This document shows positions 44,551 to 51,095 of a stretch of 51,095 nucleotides of DNA, piece by piece (the stretch's first letter is position 1; each line of letters begins with the position of its first letter). A program made the translations under genes and the position numbers. The stretch lies in contig JACQTO010000097.1 of NCBI GenBank assembly GCA_016210745.1, forward strand, positions 1 to 51,095. Reading direction: 5' to 3'. This DNA comes from Betaproteobacteria bacterium (GTDB lineage Bacteria > Pseudomonadota > Gammaproteobacteria > Burkholderiales > SG8-39). The notes beneath the pieces are model-generated. The model was not told the origin of the DNA and ran no database searches. It worked only from the letters and a program-made list of their open reading frames with translations.

Positions 44551-46029
44551 ATGTTTGAATCGGCGGAACTGGGGCACAAGTTGAGCAAGGAAGAATGGAA
44601 ACAAGAAGAGCCGAAGCTGCGCGAGGCACTCTTGAACGCGCAGTTCGATCTCGGCGAGCTGAAGAAATTTCCGGTGCTGATCATCATCGGCGGCGTCGAC
44701 GGGGCCGGCAAGGGCGAAACGGTCAACGTGCTCAACGAATGGATGGACCCGAGGCATATCCACACCTATGCCTTCGGTCCGCCGACGGAAGAGGAAGCGG
44801 ACCGGCCGCCGATGTGGCGCTTTTGGCGGGCGCTGCCGCCCAAGGGCAAGATCGGCGTCTTCTTCGGCTCCTGGTATACCGAGCCGATCGTGAGCCGGGT
44901 GCTCGGGAACTCCGACGATGCTCAGTTGCAGACCGCCGTCGACGAGATATTTCGTCACGAGAAGATGCTGGTCGATGAGGGAGTGCTGCTGCTCAAGTTC
45001 TGGTTTCATCTGTCCAAGGCGCAGCAGCGTGTGCGCCTCAAGGCACTGGAGAAGGATCCCAAGACGCGCTGGCGCGTTACCGCGGAAGATTGGCGCCGGT
45101 TCAAGATCTACGACGAGTTCCGCAATGTTTCCGAGCACGTGCTGAGGGAGACCAGCACCGCGGGGGCGCCATGGATCGTCCTCGAGGGCATGGATCACCG
45201 CTATCGTTCGATTACCGCAGGCAAAATTCTCCTCGACGCGTTGAAGAAGCGCGTTGCCGAGGACAAGCGGGGGCAGGCGCGCATCGACGCACCGCCGGTG
45301 ATGCCGCAGCTCGACAACCTGAAGCTGTTGCGCAACCTGGACATGTCGCAACGCGTCGACAAGAAGCGCTACGACAAGCGCCTGGAGAAGCTCCAGGGCG
45401 AGTTGAACGTGCTCTCGCGCCACAAGAAGTTCCGCAAGCACTCGGTTATCCTGCTGTTCGAGGGCGCGGATGCCGCGGGCAAGGGTTCGGCGATCCGGCG
45501 CATTACCGCCGCATTGGATGCGCGCAAGTACCACAACGTGCCGGTGGCCGCGCCCACCGAGGAGGAGCGCGCGCAGCCGTACCTGTGGCGCTTCTGGCGC
45601 CATGTTCCGCGGCGCAACGTGGTCACGATTTTCGACCGATCATGGTACGGACGGGTTCTGGTCGAGCGCGTCGAAGGCTTCTGCTCGACGGCCGATTGGA
45701 TGCGCGCCTACTCCGAGATCAACGACTTCGAGGAACAGATGGTGCGCCACGGCACTATCCTGATCAAATTCTGGCTGCAGATCAGCAAACAGGAGCAGTT
45801 GAGGCGCTTCAAGGAGCGCCAGCGCACCACGTTCAAGCGTTTCAAGATCACCGAGGAGGATTGGCGCAACCGCAAGAAGTGGGGCGACTACGAGGCTGCC
45901 GTGTGCGATATGGTCGATCGAACCTCGACGGAGATTGCGCCCTGGACGCTGATCGAGGCCGAGGACAAGCCGTTCGCGCGGCTCAAGATCCTCAAGACTC
46001 TGGTGGACCGGTTCGAAAAGGCGTTCTGA
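44551..46029 (+). CDS. pap: Polyphosphate:AMP phosphotransferase (two-domain PPK2, class II)
   Basis: The 492-aa enzyme uses polyphosphate to phosphorylate AMP to ADP. It has two PPK2 domains. The N-terminal domain (~1-240) has Walker A-like GGVDGAGKGE but FGSWYTEP in place of the DRSWYGR motif. The C-terminal domain (~280-490) has EGADAAGKGS and FDRSWYGRVLVERVEG, the catalytic set. This division, with an inactive-looking first domain, is usual for the class. The ribosome site AGGGAGG precedes the ATG. It follows relA and the CYTH-CHAD gene in the same direction, 170 nt downstream. Confidence 0.93.
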   Translation: MFESAELGHKLSKEEWKQEEPKLREALLNAQFDLGELKKFPVLIIIGGVDGAGKGETVNVLNEWMDPRHIHTYAFGPPTEEEADRPPMWRFWRALPPKGKIGVFFGSWYTEPIVSRVLGNSDDAQLQTAVDEIFRHEKMLVDEGVLLLKFWFHLSKAQQRVRLKALEKDPKTRWRVTAEDWRRFKIYDEFRNVSEHVLRETSTAGAPWIVLEGMDHRYRSITAGKILLDALKKRVAEDKRGQARIDAPPVMPQLDNLKLLRNLDMSQRVDKKRYDKRLEKLQGELNVLSRHKKFRKHSVILLFEGADAAGKGSAIRRITAALDARKYHNVPVAAPTEEERAQPYLWRFWRHVPRRNVVTIFDRSWYGRVLVERVEGFCSTADWMRAYSEINDFEEQMVRHGTILIKFWLQISKQEQLRRFKERQRTTFKRFKITEEDWRNRKKWGDYEAAVCDMVDRTSTEIAPWTLIEAEDKPFARLKILKTLVDRFEKAF

Positions 46030-46190
46030 TATGCATCTATGCCGCGGGCGCCAGGACGCCGATTGGGGTCCACGGCATTCAGTGGAACCCCTGAATCGAT
46101 ATTGACCATCTCGACGATGGCGGCGGAACGGCGCGATAACCGGGCTCATGGTCCGCCGTCGGGGGCGAGTTGCTATAATCGCCCCGACTT

Positions 46191-46934
46191 ATGCGCATCC
46201 TTCTCAGCAACGACGATGGCTACTCCGCCCCGGGCATAGAAATTCTCGCCAGGGAGCTCTTTGACTTGGCCGAGGTTACCGTCGTTGCCCCCGAGCGCGA
46301 CCGCAGCGGCGCGTCGAACTCGCTCACGCTCGACCGGCCGCTCACGGTTCGCAAGTCGGCAAACGGGTTCATGTTCGTCAACGGCACACCGACCGACTGC
46401 GTGCACCTGGCGGTCACCGGGCTGCTCGACGAGGAGCCCGATATGATCATCTCGGGGATCAATCTTGCCGCCAACATGGGCGACGATACGATCTATTCGG
46501 GCACAGTCGCAGCGGCGACCGAGGGCTATCTGCTCGGCATCCCGTCGTTTGCGATCTCGCTGGCAGGCAAAGCGGGAGCGCATTTCGATACCGCGGCGCG
46601 CATTGCGTGCGAATTGGTAAAACGCTTTCAGTCTCGTCCACCGCGCGATCCGGTGCTGCTCAATATCAACGTGCCGGACATTCCCTATGCGCATCTCACC
46701 GGCTTCGAAGTGACGCGCCTGGGCAGGCGGCACAAGGCCGAGCCGGTCATCCGGATGAACAGCCCGCGCGGAGAGACGGTGTACTGGATCGGTCCCCCGG
46801 GCGGGGCACAGGACGCGGGGCCGGGAACCGATTTCCATGCGTTGGCGGCCAATCGTGTTTCGATCACGCCGTTGCAGATGGACCTGACCCACCAGCAGCA
46901 GATCGCGATGGTGCGGGAATGGATGGAAGGATGA
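46191..46934 (+). CDS. surE: 5'/3'-nucleotidase SurE
   Basis: The 247-aa metal-dependent survival protein and nucleotidase has the N-terminal NDDG metal site ([14 protein letters not shown]), RSGASNSLT and [19 protein letters not shown]. It dephosphorylates nucleoside 5'- and 3'-monophosphates and can act on short polyphosphate. It is the first gene of the surE-pcm-nlpD-rpoS operon; its stop overlaps the pcm start by ATGA. The preceding 161 nt hold no gene. Confidence 0.96.
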   Translation: MRILLSNDDGYSAPGIEILARELFDLAEVTVVAPERDRSGASNSLTLDRPLTVRKSANGFMFVNGTPTDCVHLAVTGLLDEEPDMIISGINLAANMGDDTIYSGTVAAATEGYLLGIPSFAISLAGKAGAHFDTAARIACELVKRFQSRPPRDPVLLNINVPDIPYAHLTGFEVTRLGRRHKAEPVIRMNSPRGETVYWIGPPGGAQDAGPGTDFHALAANRVSITPLQMDLTHQQQIAMVREWMEG

Positions 46935-47611
46935 CTGCGCCCAGGCGGTCGGAGGCCGGTTCCGGGGCGCGCGGCATCGGCTTCACCTCGCAGCGTACGC
47001 GCGACCGCATGATAGGTCGTCTGCGCGAGAAGGGGATCGCCGATGAGGCCGTGCTTGGCGCGATGGCGCTGGTGCCGCGCCATCTGTTCGTCGAGGAGGC
47101 GCTCGCGCACCGGGCCTACGAGGATAGGGCGCTGCCGATCGGATTCGACCAGACCATCTCGCAGCCGTTCGTGGTGGCCCGAATGATCGAGGTGCTGCGC
47201 TGCGGGAAGAACCTCGGACGCGTGCTCGAGATCGGCACCGGTTGCGGCTATCAGGCAGCGGTATTGGCGCAATTGGCCCACGAGGTGTACTCGATGGAGC
47301 GCATCGCCGGAATGCTGGAAAAGGCGCGGGCCAATCTGCGGCGGATGCGCATCTCCAACTTGCGCCTGGTGCACGGCGACGGCGCGCGGGGACTGCCCGA
47401 AGCGGCGCCGTTCGATGCGGTCATTCTCGCGGCGGCCGCCGTGCATATTCCCGAGGCGCTCTTGCCTCAAATTGCCGTGGGCGGCAGAATAATCGCGCCG
47501 CTGGGAACCTCCAGCCAGACTTTGTGCCTGATCGAGAGGAAGGCCTCGGGGTACAGCGAAAAATGGCTCGAAGCCGTGCGCTTTGTTCCGCTCCGGGTCG
47601 GAAAGCAGTGA
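46931..47611 (+). CDS. pcm: Protein-L-isoaspartate O-methyltransferase
   Basis: Pcm repairs isoaspartyl damage using S-adenosylmethionine. ATG 46931 overlaps the surE stop; 226 aa. It contains [19 protein letters not shown], the substrate region [15 protein letters not shown] and the SAM-binding motif [19 protein letters not shown]. The frame open upstream is inside surE and is not coding. It is coupled to surE and followed by nlpD, the normal stationary-phase operon. Confidence 0.96.
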   Translation: MTAPRRSEAGSGARGIGFTSQRTRDRMIGRLREKGIADEAVLGAMALVPRHLFVEEALAHRAYEDRALPIGFDQTISQPFVVARMIEVLRCGKNLGRVLEIGTGCGYQAAVLAQLAHEVYSMERIAGMLEKARANLRRMRISNLRLVHGDGARGLPEAAPFDAVILAAAAVHIPEALLPQIAVGGRIIAPLGTSSQTLCLIERKASGYSEKWLEAVRFVPLRVGKQ

Positions 47612-47619
47612 GGAGCGAC

Positions 47620-48648
47620 GTGCGATTTTTCGTCTGCCTATGTGTTGCGGCGATCGTGGCCGGTTGTGCGGTGCGGCATCCAGCGCCGGTAGTCGAGCGC
47701 GCGCCGGGGGCTGTCCAGGCGGCGAAACCCGCGGCGCGTCCTGCGCCGCCACCGGCAGCGGTGCGCGCGTCGGAGGCGCCGCCCGAGTTCTATACGGTAA
47801 AGCGCGGCGAGACGCTCTACGGCATCGCGCTCGATCACGGCCTGGAATACCGGGAAGTCGCCGAATGGAATCAGATCACTGATCCCAGCCAGATCCGTGC
47901 CGGCCAGGTGTTGCGGATGCGCGCGCCGGCGCAGGCGGCGGTGACCGAAGGTGCTGTCCAGGTCAGACCGGTGACAAGCGCGGGGAAGGTGGAATCCCGG
48001 CCCTTGGAGGGGTCGGTGCGATCCGTTCCCCCGGCGAGCGCGCTGGCGCCCGGGACTTCAGCGGCTGCTTCGGGCCCTGTGAAGACCGAGCCGCGAGCGT
48101 ACAAGCTGCCGTTCTCGGCGGAAAACGTTGCGCTCATGTCCCGTGGTGAGGCGGTTCGCTCGGAGCCAAGGCCGGAGCCGAAGTCGGAAATCAAGCCCGA
48201 GCAGAAACAGCCGGTACTGAAGCCGGAGCAGAAACCGGCGGTGCTGAAGCCGGAGCCCCAGGGTGACGACGACGAAAAAGTCGACTGGGGATGGCCCTCT
48301 AGCGGCCGTGTGCTTGCCGGGTTCTCCGATCCGGTCAACAAGGGTGTGGACGTCGGCGGCAAGATCGGCGACCCGGTGTTCGCTTCCGCATCGGGCCGAG
48401 TCGTCTACAGCGGCGCCGGCCTGCGCGGCTACGGCAAGCTGGTCATCATCAAGCACAACAAAACATTCCTTTCCGCCTACGCGCACAACCATCAGATCCT
48501 GGTCAAGGAAGGACAGCAGGTGATCAAGGGCCAGAAGATCGCGGAGATTGGCGACACCGATGCGGATACCCCCCGGCTCCATTTCGAGATTCGGCGATTG
48601 GGCAAGCCCGTGGATCCGCTCAAGTTCTTGCCGGAGCGCCCATCGTGA
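47620..48648 (+). CDS. nlpD: Lipoprotein NlpD: LysM + degenerate LytM domain
   Basis: NlpD activates the amidase AmiC for cell separation. GTG 47620 follows GAGGAG by 4 nt and gives a lipoprotein signal with lipobox VAGC ([17 protein letters not shown]); GTG 47608 is an in-frame alternative. About 342 aa: a proline/alanine-rich segment, LysM (~55-100: [19 protein letters not shown]), a KPEQKP-type repeat linker (~190-215), and an M23/LytM domain (~225-340). The zinc ligands are lost (NKGVDVGG lacks the His of HxxxD; LHFEIR keeps one His), as expected for a non-enzymatic activator. rpoS overlaps its end, and the nlpD body is the usual site of rpoS promoters. Confidence 0.93.
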   Translation: MRFFVCLCVAAIVAGCAVRHPAPVVERAPGAVQAAKPAARPAPPPAAVRASEAPPEFYTVKRGETLYGIALDHGLEYREVAEWNQITDPSQIRAGQVLRMRAPAQAAVTEGAVQVRPVTSAGKVESRPLEGSVRSVPPASALAPGTSAAASGPVKTEPRAYKLPFSAENVALMSRGEAVRSEPRPEPKSEIKPEQKQPVLKPEQKPAVLKPEPQGDDDEKVDWGWPSSGRVLAGFSDPVNKGVDVGGKIGDPVFASASGRVVYSGAGLRGYGKLVIIKHNKTFLSAYAHNHQILVKEGQQVIKGQKIAEIGDTDADTPRLHFEIRRLGKPVDPLKFLPERPS

Positions 48649-49655
48649 CGAACGGGGACGTTTCCGGCGATGTCCACGGGGGCATTCCCGGGACGGCCAA
48701 CGAGAGCGAATCTGACCCTATGCTCGTGGGCGAGGCTGCTCTGGCGGAATATCGTATCGAAGCGGACGATGCCGCAGTAGCCGGTCCCGTCGAAGACGGC
48801 GAGGCAGCCGCGGTCGAGACCGAGATCCTGAGCGATTCCACTCAGGCCTATCTGCATCAAATCGGACTCAAGCCGTTGCTGACGCCGGTTGAGGAGCTGC
48901 ATATTGCCCGCCTCGTGGCCCAGGGAGACTTCGCCGCGCGGCAGAAGATGATCGAGCACAACTTGCGGTTGGTGGTGAACATCGCCAAGCAGTATTTGCA
49001 CCGCGGTCTGCCGCTCCTGGATCTGATCGAGGAGGGGAATCTCGGGTTGATGCACGCTCTGGAGAAATTCGACCCCGAGCGCGGGTTCCGATTCTCCACT
49101 TACGCCACCTGGTGGATCAGGCAAAACGTGGAGCGCGCGATCATGAATCAGTCGCGCACCATCCGCTTGCCGGTGCACGTGATCAAGGAATTGAACATCA
49201 TATTGCGCGCCCAGCGCCATCTGGCGCTGCATGCCGTGCGCGAGCCCTCGGTCGAGGACATCGCGCACCTGATCGGCCGCAGCGCTGAAGACGTGCGCCG
49301 CATTCTCAAGCACAACGAGCGCATGGCCTCCATCGATGCCCCGCTCGATATTGATCCGATGCTCTCGATTGGCGAGTCGATACCCGATGAACAGACGGCG
49401 AGTCCCGAGACGCAACTGCAAGCGCACGAGATCGAATCCCTGGTGCAAGAATGGCTCTCACAGCTCAACGATAAGCAGCGCACCGTAATCGAGCGCCGAT
49501 TCGGTCTCAACTCCCAGGAGGTGCTCACGTTGGAGCAGCTCGCCCGGCAGCTGGCGCTCACGCGCGAGAGGGTGCGCCAGATTCAGCTCGAGGCGCTGGG
49601 CGCGCTGCGGCGCACGCTGCGCCGGCGGGGGTTGTCGAAGGACGTGCTGCTGTAA
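48645..49655 (+). CDS. rpoS: RNA polymerase sigma factor RpoS
   Basis: The stationary-phase and general-stress sigma factor. GTG 48645 overlaps the nlpD stop; ATG 48720 is an alternative that would drop a non-conserved 25 residues. 336 aa: region 1.2 ([20 protein letters not shown]), region 2 ([20 protein letters not shown], then [18 protein letters not shown]), region 3 ([19 protein letters not shown]) and region 4 helix-turn-helix ([19 protein letters not shown]). It follows nlpD as in most Beta- and Gammaproteobacteria. It probably links the PHB, polyphosphate and (p)ppGpp genes in this window to stationary phase. Confidence 0.96.
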   Translation: MTNGDVSGDVHGGIPGTANESESDPMLVGEAALAEYRIEADDAAVAGPVEDGEAAAVETEILSDSTQAYLHQIGLKPLLTPVEELHIARLVAQGDFAARQKMIEHNLRLVVNIAKQYLHRGLPLLDLIEEGNLGLMHALEKFDPERGFRFSTYATWWIRQNVERAIMNQSRTIRLPVHVIKELNIILRAQRHLALHAVREPSVEDIAHLIGRSAEDVRRILKHNERMASIDAPLDIDPMLSIGESIPDEQTASPETQLQAHEIESLVQEWLSQLNDKQRTVIERRFGLNSQEVLTLEQLARQLALTRERVRQIQLEALGALRRTLRRRGLSKDVLL

Positions 49656-49676
49656 TAGTTCAGGATCCAGGATCTA

Positions 49677-49788
49677 GGGAAGCGCTGATTAAGTGAAGAT
49701 TTGTCAGTCCCGCGAAAGCGGGAATCTAGGAAGTTCAACCAGTTGCTGGATCCCCGCTTTCGCGGGGATGACTTAATCAGCGTTTCCC
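49677..49788. repeat. Family D MITE-like inverted-REP element, copy 2
   Basis: Terminal inverted repeats of 18 nt (49677-49694 and 49771-49788, one mismatch; GGGAAGCGCTGATTAAGT) flank two hairpins: TCCCGC/GCGGGA (49708-49723) and ATCCCCGC/GCGGGGAT (49750-49769). It sits 22 nt after rpoS and 20 nt from the convergent DUF2721 gene, so it may also terminate both. Confidence 0.8.
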
Positions 49789-49807
49789 AAAGTCCTGACC
49801 CCGAATC

Positions 49808-50254
49808 CTATTGCTGGTGCGTCGTGTGCCTGGGCGCGGTGACGGCAATGAAGATTTCGCGCAGGATCATGACGAGCGCGCCGATCAGCGCGAACATGGC
49901 AAGCACGAACAGCACGGCGACCGACCACGCGAGGTCGACGGCCAACAGCGTAGCGAGAAAGGCGAGCGAGATCGACAGGCAGACGAACAGCCCGCACAGC
50001 ACGGCAAGCGAGGTGGCGACGTAGATCGCGCGGATGCGCATAGCCAAGGCGTCGAGCTCGTCGCGCGCGACTTCGGCGGTCTCATCGGCCAGCATGGGCA
50101 GCCGGTCCTCCACGACGCGCCGGCGGTCGACGGCGCGGCCCAGGCGGTTGGTGAGCGCAGTGATGATGGTTCCCACCGCAGTCAGCAGGAACACCGGTGC
50201 CACCGCCAACTGGATGACGTGGGTGATGTCGGAGATGTGGGTTTCAATCGCCAT
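49808..50254 (-). CDS. DUF2721-family membrane protein
   Basis: The 148-aa protein has three hydrophobic segments (VAPVFLLTAVGTIITALTNRL; YVATSLAVLCGLFVCLSISLAFLA; AVLFVLAMFALIGALVMILRE). It carries the N-terminal ITHVIQLAVAPVFLL pattern and the RAVDRRRVVEDRL loop of DUF2721. Its function is unknown. It is encoded 37 nt downstream of yhhQ on the same strand, probably co-transcribed. Confidence 0.87.
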   Translation of the reverse strand: MAIETHISDITHVIQLAVAPVFLLTAVGTIITALTNRLGRAVDRRRVVEDRLPMLADETAEVARDELDALAMRIRAIYVATSLAVLCGLFVCLSISLAFLATLLAVDLAWSVAVLFVLAMFALIGALVMILREIFIAVTAPRHTTHQQ

Positions 50255-50291
50255 GTTCAGGATCCTCGCGCTCGGGAAGAACGTTGATTCC

Positions 50292-50999
50292 TCATGATCT
50301 CAGCGTGAACGGATTGAAGTCGGTGTGACGGTCGTAATAGTCCTCGCGCTCGGCGCGTTTGAGGAACGCAACGACTTTGTAAGTTATCGGCGTGAATGCG
50401 ATTTCGATGCCCACCTTGGTGAGAAACTGCGCCAGCATGATTTTCGGCAGCATTTCGTCGGGCATGAGGCCGCTGCCGTAAAACGCGAGCGGATAGAAAA
50501 GCGCGGAGTCCACTCCTTCGCCGACGATGGTCGAGCCCACGGTGCGCGTCCACAACCAGCGGCCGGCGGTCGCTATTTTCATTTTGGCCAGCGTATAGGA
50601 GTTGACGAACTCGCCGCATAGGAACGCTATCAGTGAGGCGAGCGCGACGCGCCAGGTGGAGCCGAAAGCGGTTTCATACGCGGCCTGATTGTTCCAGAAA
50701 GGTGCCGGGGGCAGTTGTACGACCACCCAGGCCATGAATGCGGCGAATGCCAGCCCGCCGAACCCGGCCCAGATGACACGGCGCGAGCGGGCATACCCGT
50801 ACACCTCGGTCAGAATATCGCCGAACACGTACGAAATCGGGAAGAACAGCACGCCGGCACCGAAAACCGCCGCGCCGAAAATCGGCAGTTCGATCTGCGC
50901 GATCTTCCCCGGACCGACCAGGTTGGAGCAGATCAGTACGGTCACGAATGCGGCCATGACGAAGTCGTAGTAGCGGTATTGCCGTGCGGGAGGGGACAT
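50292..50999 (-). CDS. yhhQ: Queuosine precursor transporter YhhQ
   Basis: The 235-aa VUT-family protein has about six helices and motifs typical of YhhQ: YYDFVMAAFVTVLICSNL, FPISYVFGDILTEVYGYARSRRVIW, GEFVNSYTLAKMKI and TVGSTIVGEGVDSALFYPLAF. It imports 7-cyano-7-deazaguanine or 7-aminomethyl-7-deazaguanine for queuosine tRNA modification. No other queuosine gene is in the window. It starts 19 nt from the window's last family B element. Confidence 0.92.
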   Translation of the reverse strand: MSPPARQYRYYDFVMAAFVTVLICSNLVGPGKIAQIELPIFGAAVFGAGVLFFPISYVFGDILTEVYGYARSRRVIWAGFGGLAFAAFMAWVVVQLPPAPFWNNQAAYETAFGSTWRVALASLIAFLCGEFVNSYTLAKMKIATAGRWLWTRTVGSTIVGEGVDSALFYPLAFYGSGLMPDEMLPKIMLAQFLTKVGIEIAFTPITYKVVAFLKRAEREDYYDRHTDFNPFTLRS

Positions 51000-51017
51000 T
51001 GGGCCTGGTGCGAGTCA

Positions 51018-51095
51018 GTGACTCAGTAAGTTACAAGTCTTAGTGTTGGCAAATTTGGCGAAGATTTGGTTTCTAAATTCGTCTCACCCTTTTCA
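51018..51095 (+). repeat. Family B hairpin element, copy 4, cut by window end
   Basis: GACTCAGTAAGTTACAAGT and the following GGCGAAGATTTGGTTTCTAA match the left part of copy 3 (reverse strand) and copy 1. The sequence stops inside the first arm of the expected hairpin (CCTTTTCA at the very end), so pairing cannot be tested here. Confidence 0.7.

Overview
The window is a stretch of high-GC chromosome from a betaproteobacterium. The genus cannot be fixed from the sequence. The assignment rests on a phaC-phaB-phaB / phasin / phaR / phaA polyhydroxybutyrate (PHB) locus, the rpfE-like/recJ/prfB/lysS order (also known from Xanthomonas rpf clusters), a lolC/E-lolD pair, a RelA-type (p)ppGpp synthetase and a surE-pcm-nlpD-rpoS operon. 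No rRNA, tRNA, CRISPR array, prophage or transposase gene was seen.

1-11.6 kb is an accessory, secretion-oriented block. It begins with the 3' part of a TPR plus outer-membrane-barrel protein of the Slam/DUF560 type (type XI secretion). This is followed by a giant (about 1900 aa) FecR-domain protein whose C-terminal 1170 residues are four diverged modules resembling the barrel domains of Slam clients. A convergent LuxR-type regulator and a type I secretion ABC/HlyD pair follow, with no recognisable substrate gene. 11.6-19.2 kb is the PHB block: phaC, two tandem phaB genes, a phasin divergent from phaR, rimO and a thiolase. A shared TGC-N3-GCA motif lies in the phaC promoter and in the phasin/phaR intergenic space, and is a likely PhaR operator.

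19.7-22.6 kb holds a Kef-type antiporter and a DMT-family permease, with a 5' fragment of a YhgN/MarC-type gene stranded between them. 22.6-29.1 kb is a minus-strand housekeeping run (rpfE-like, recJ, KTSC protein, prfB with its programmed frameshift, lysS). Each of its long gaps is filled by a palindromic element. 29-40 kb contains lolC/E-lolD, a thioesterase-like protein, small membrane proteins, an exporter-type ABC protein, a VOC protein, comEC, an alpha/beta hydrolase and mtfA. 40.6-46 kb is a nucleotide/polyphosphate stress block (relA, CYTH-CHAD protein, polyphosphate:AMP phosphotransferase). 46-51 kb is surE-pcm-nlpD-rpoS, then a DUF2721 protein and the queuosine-precursor transporter YhhQ.

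Functionally the window joins carbon storage (PHB), polyphosphate, (p)ppGpp and RpoS stationary-phase control with a probable surface-protein secretion locus. The most unusual non-coding content is two families of intergenic elements with long, covarying hairpins: family A (2 inverted copies) and family B (4 copies). There are also a RAYT/REP-like palindrome and two MITE-like inverted-REP elements.
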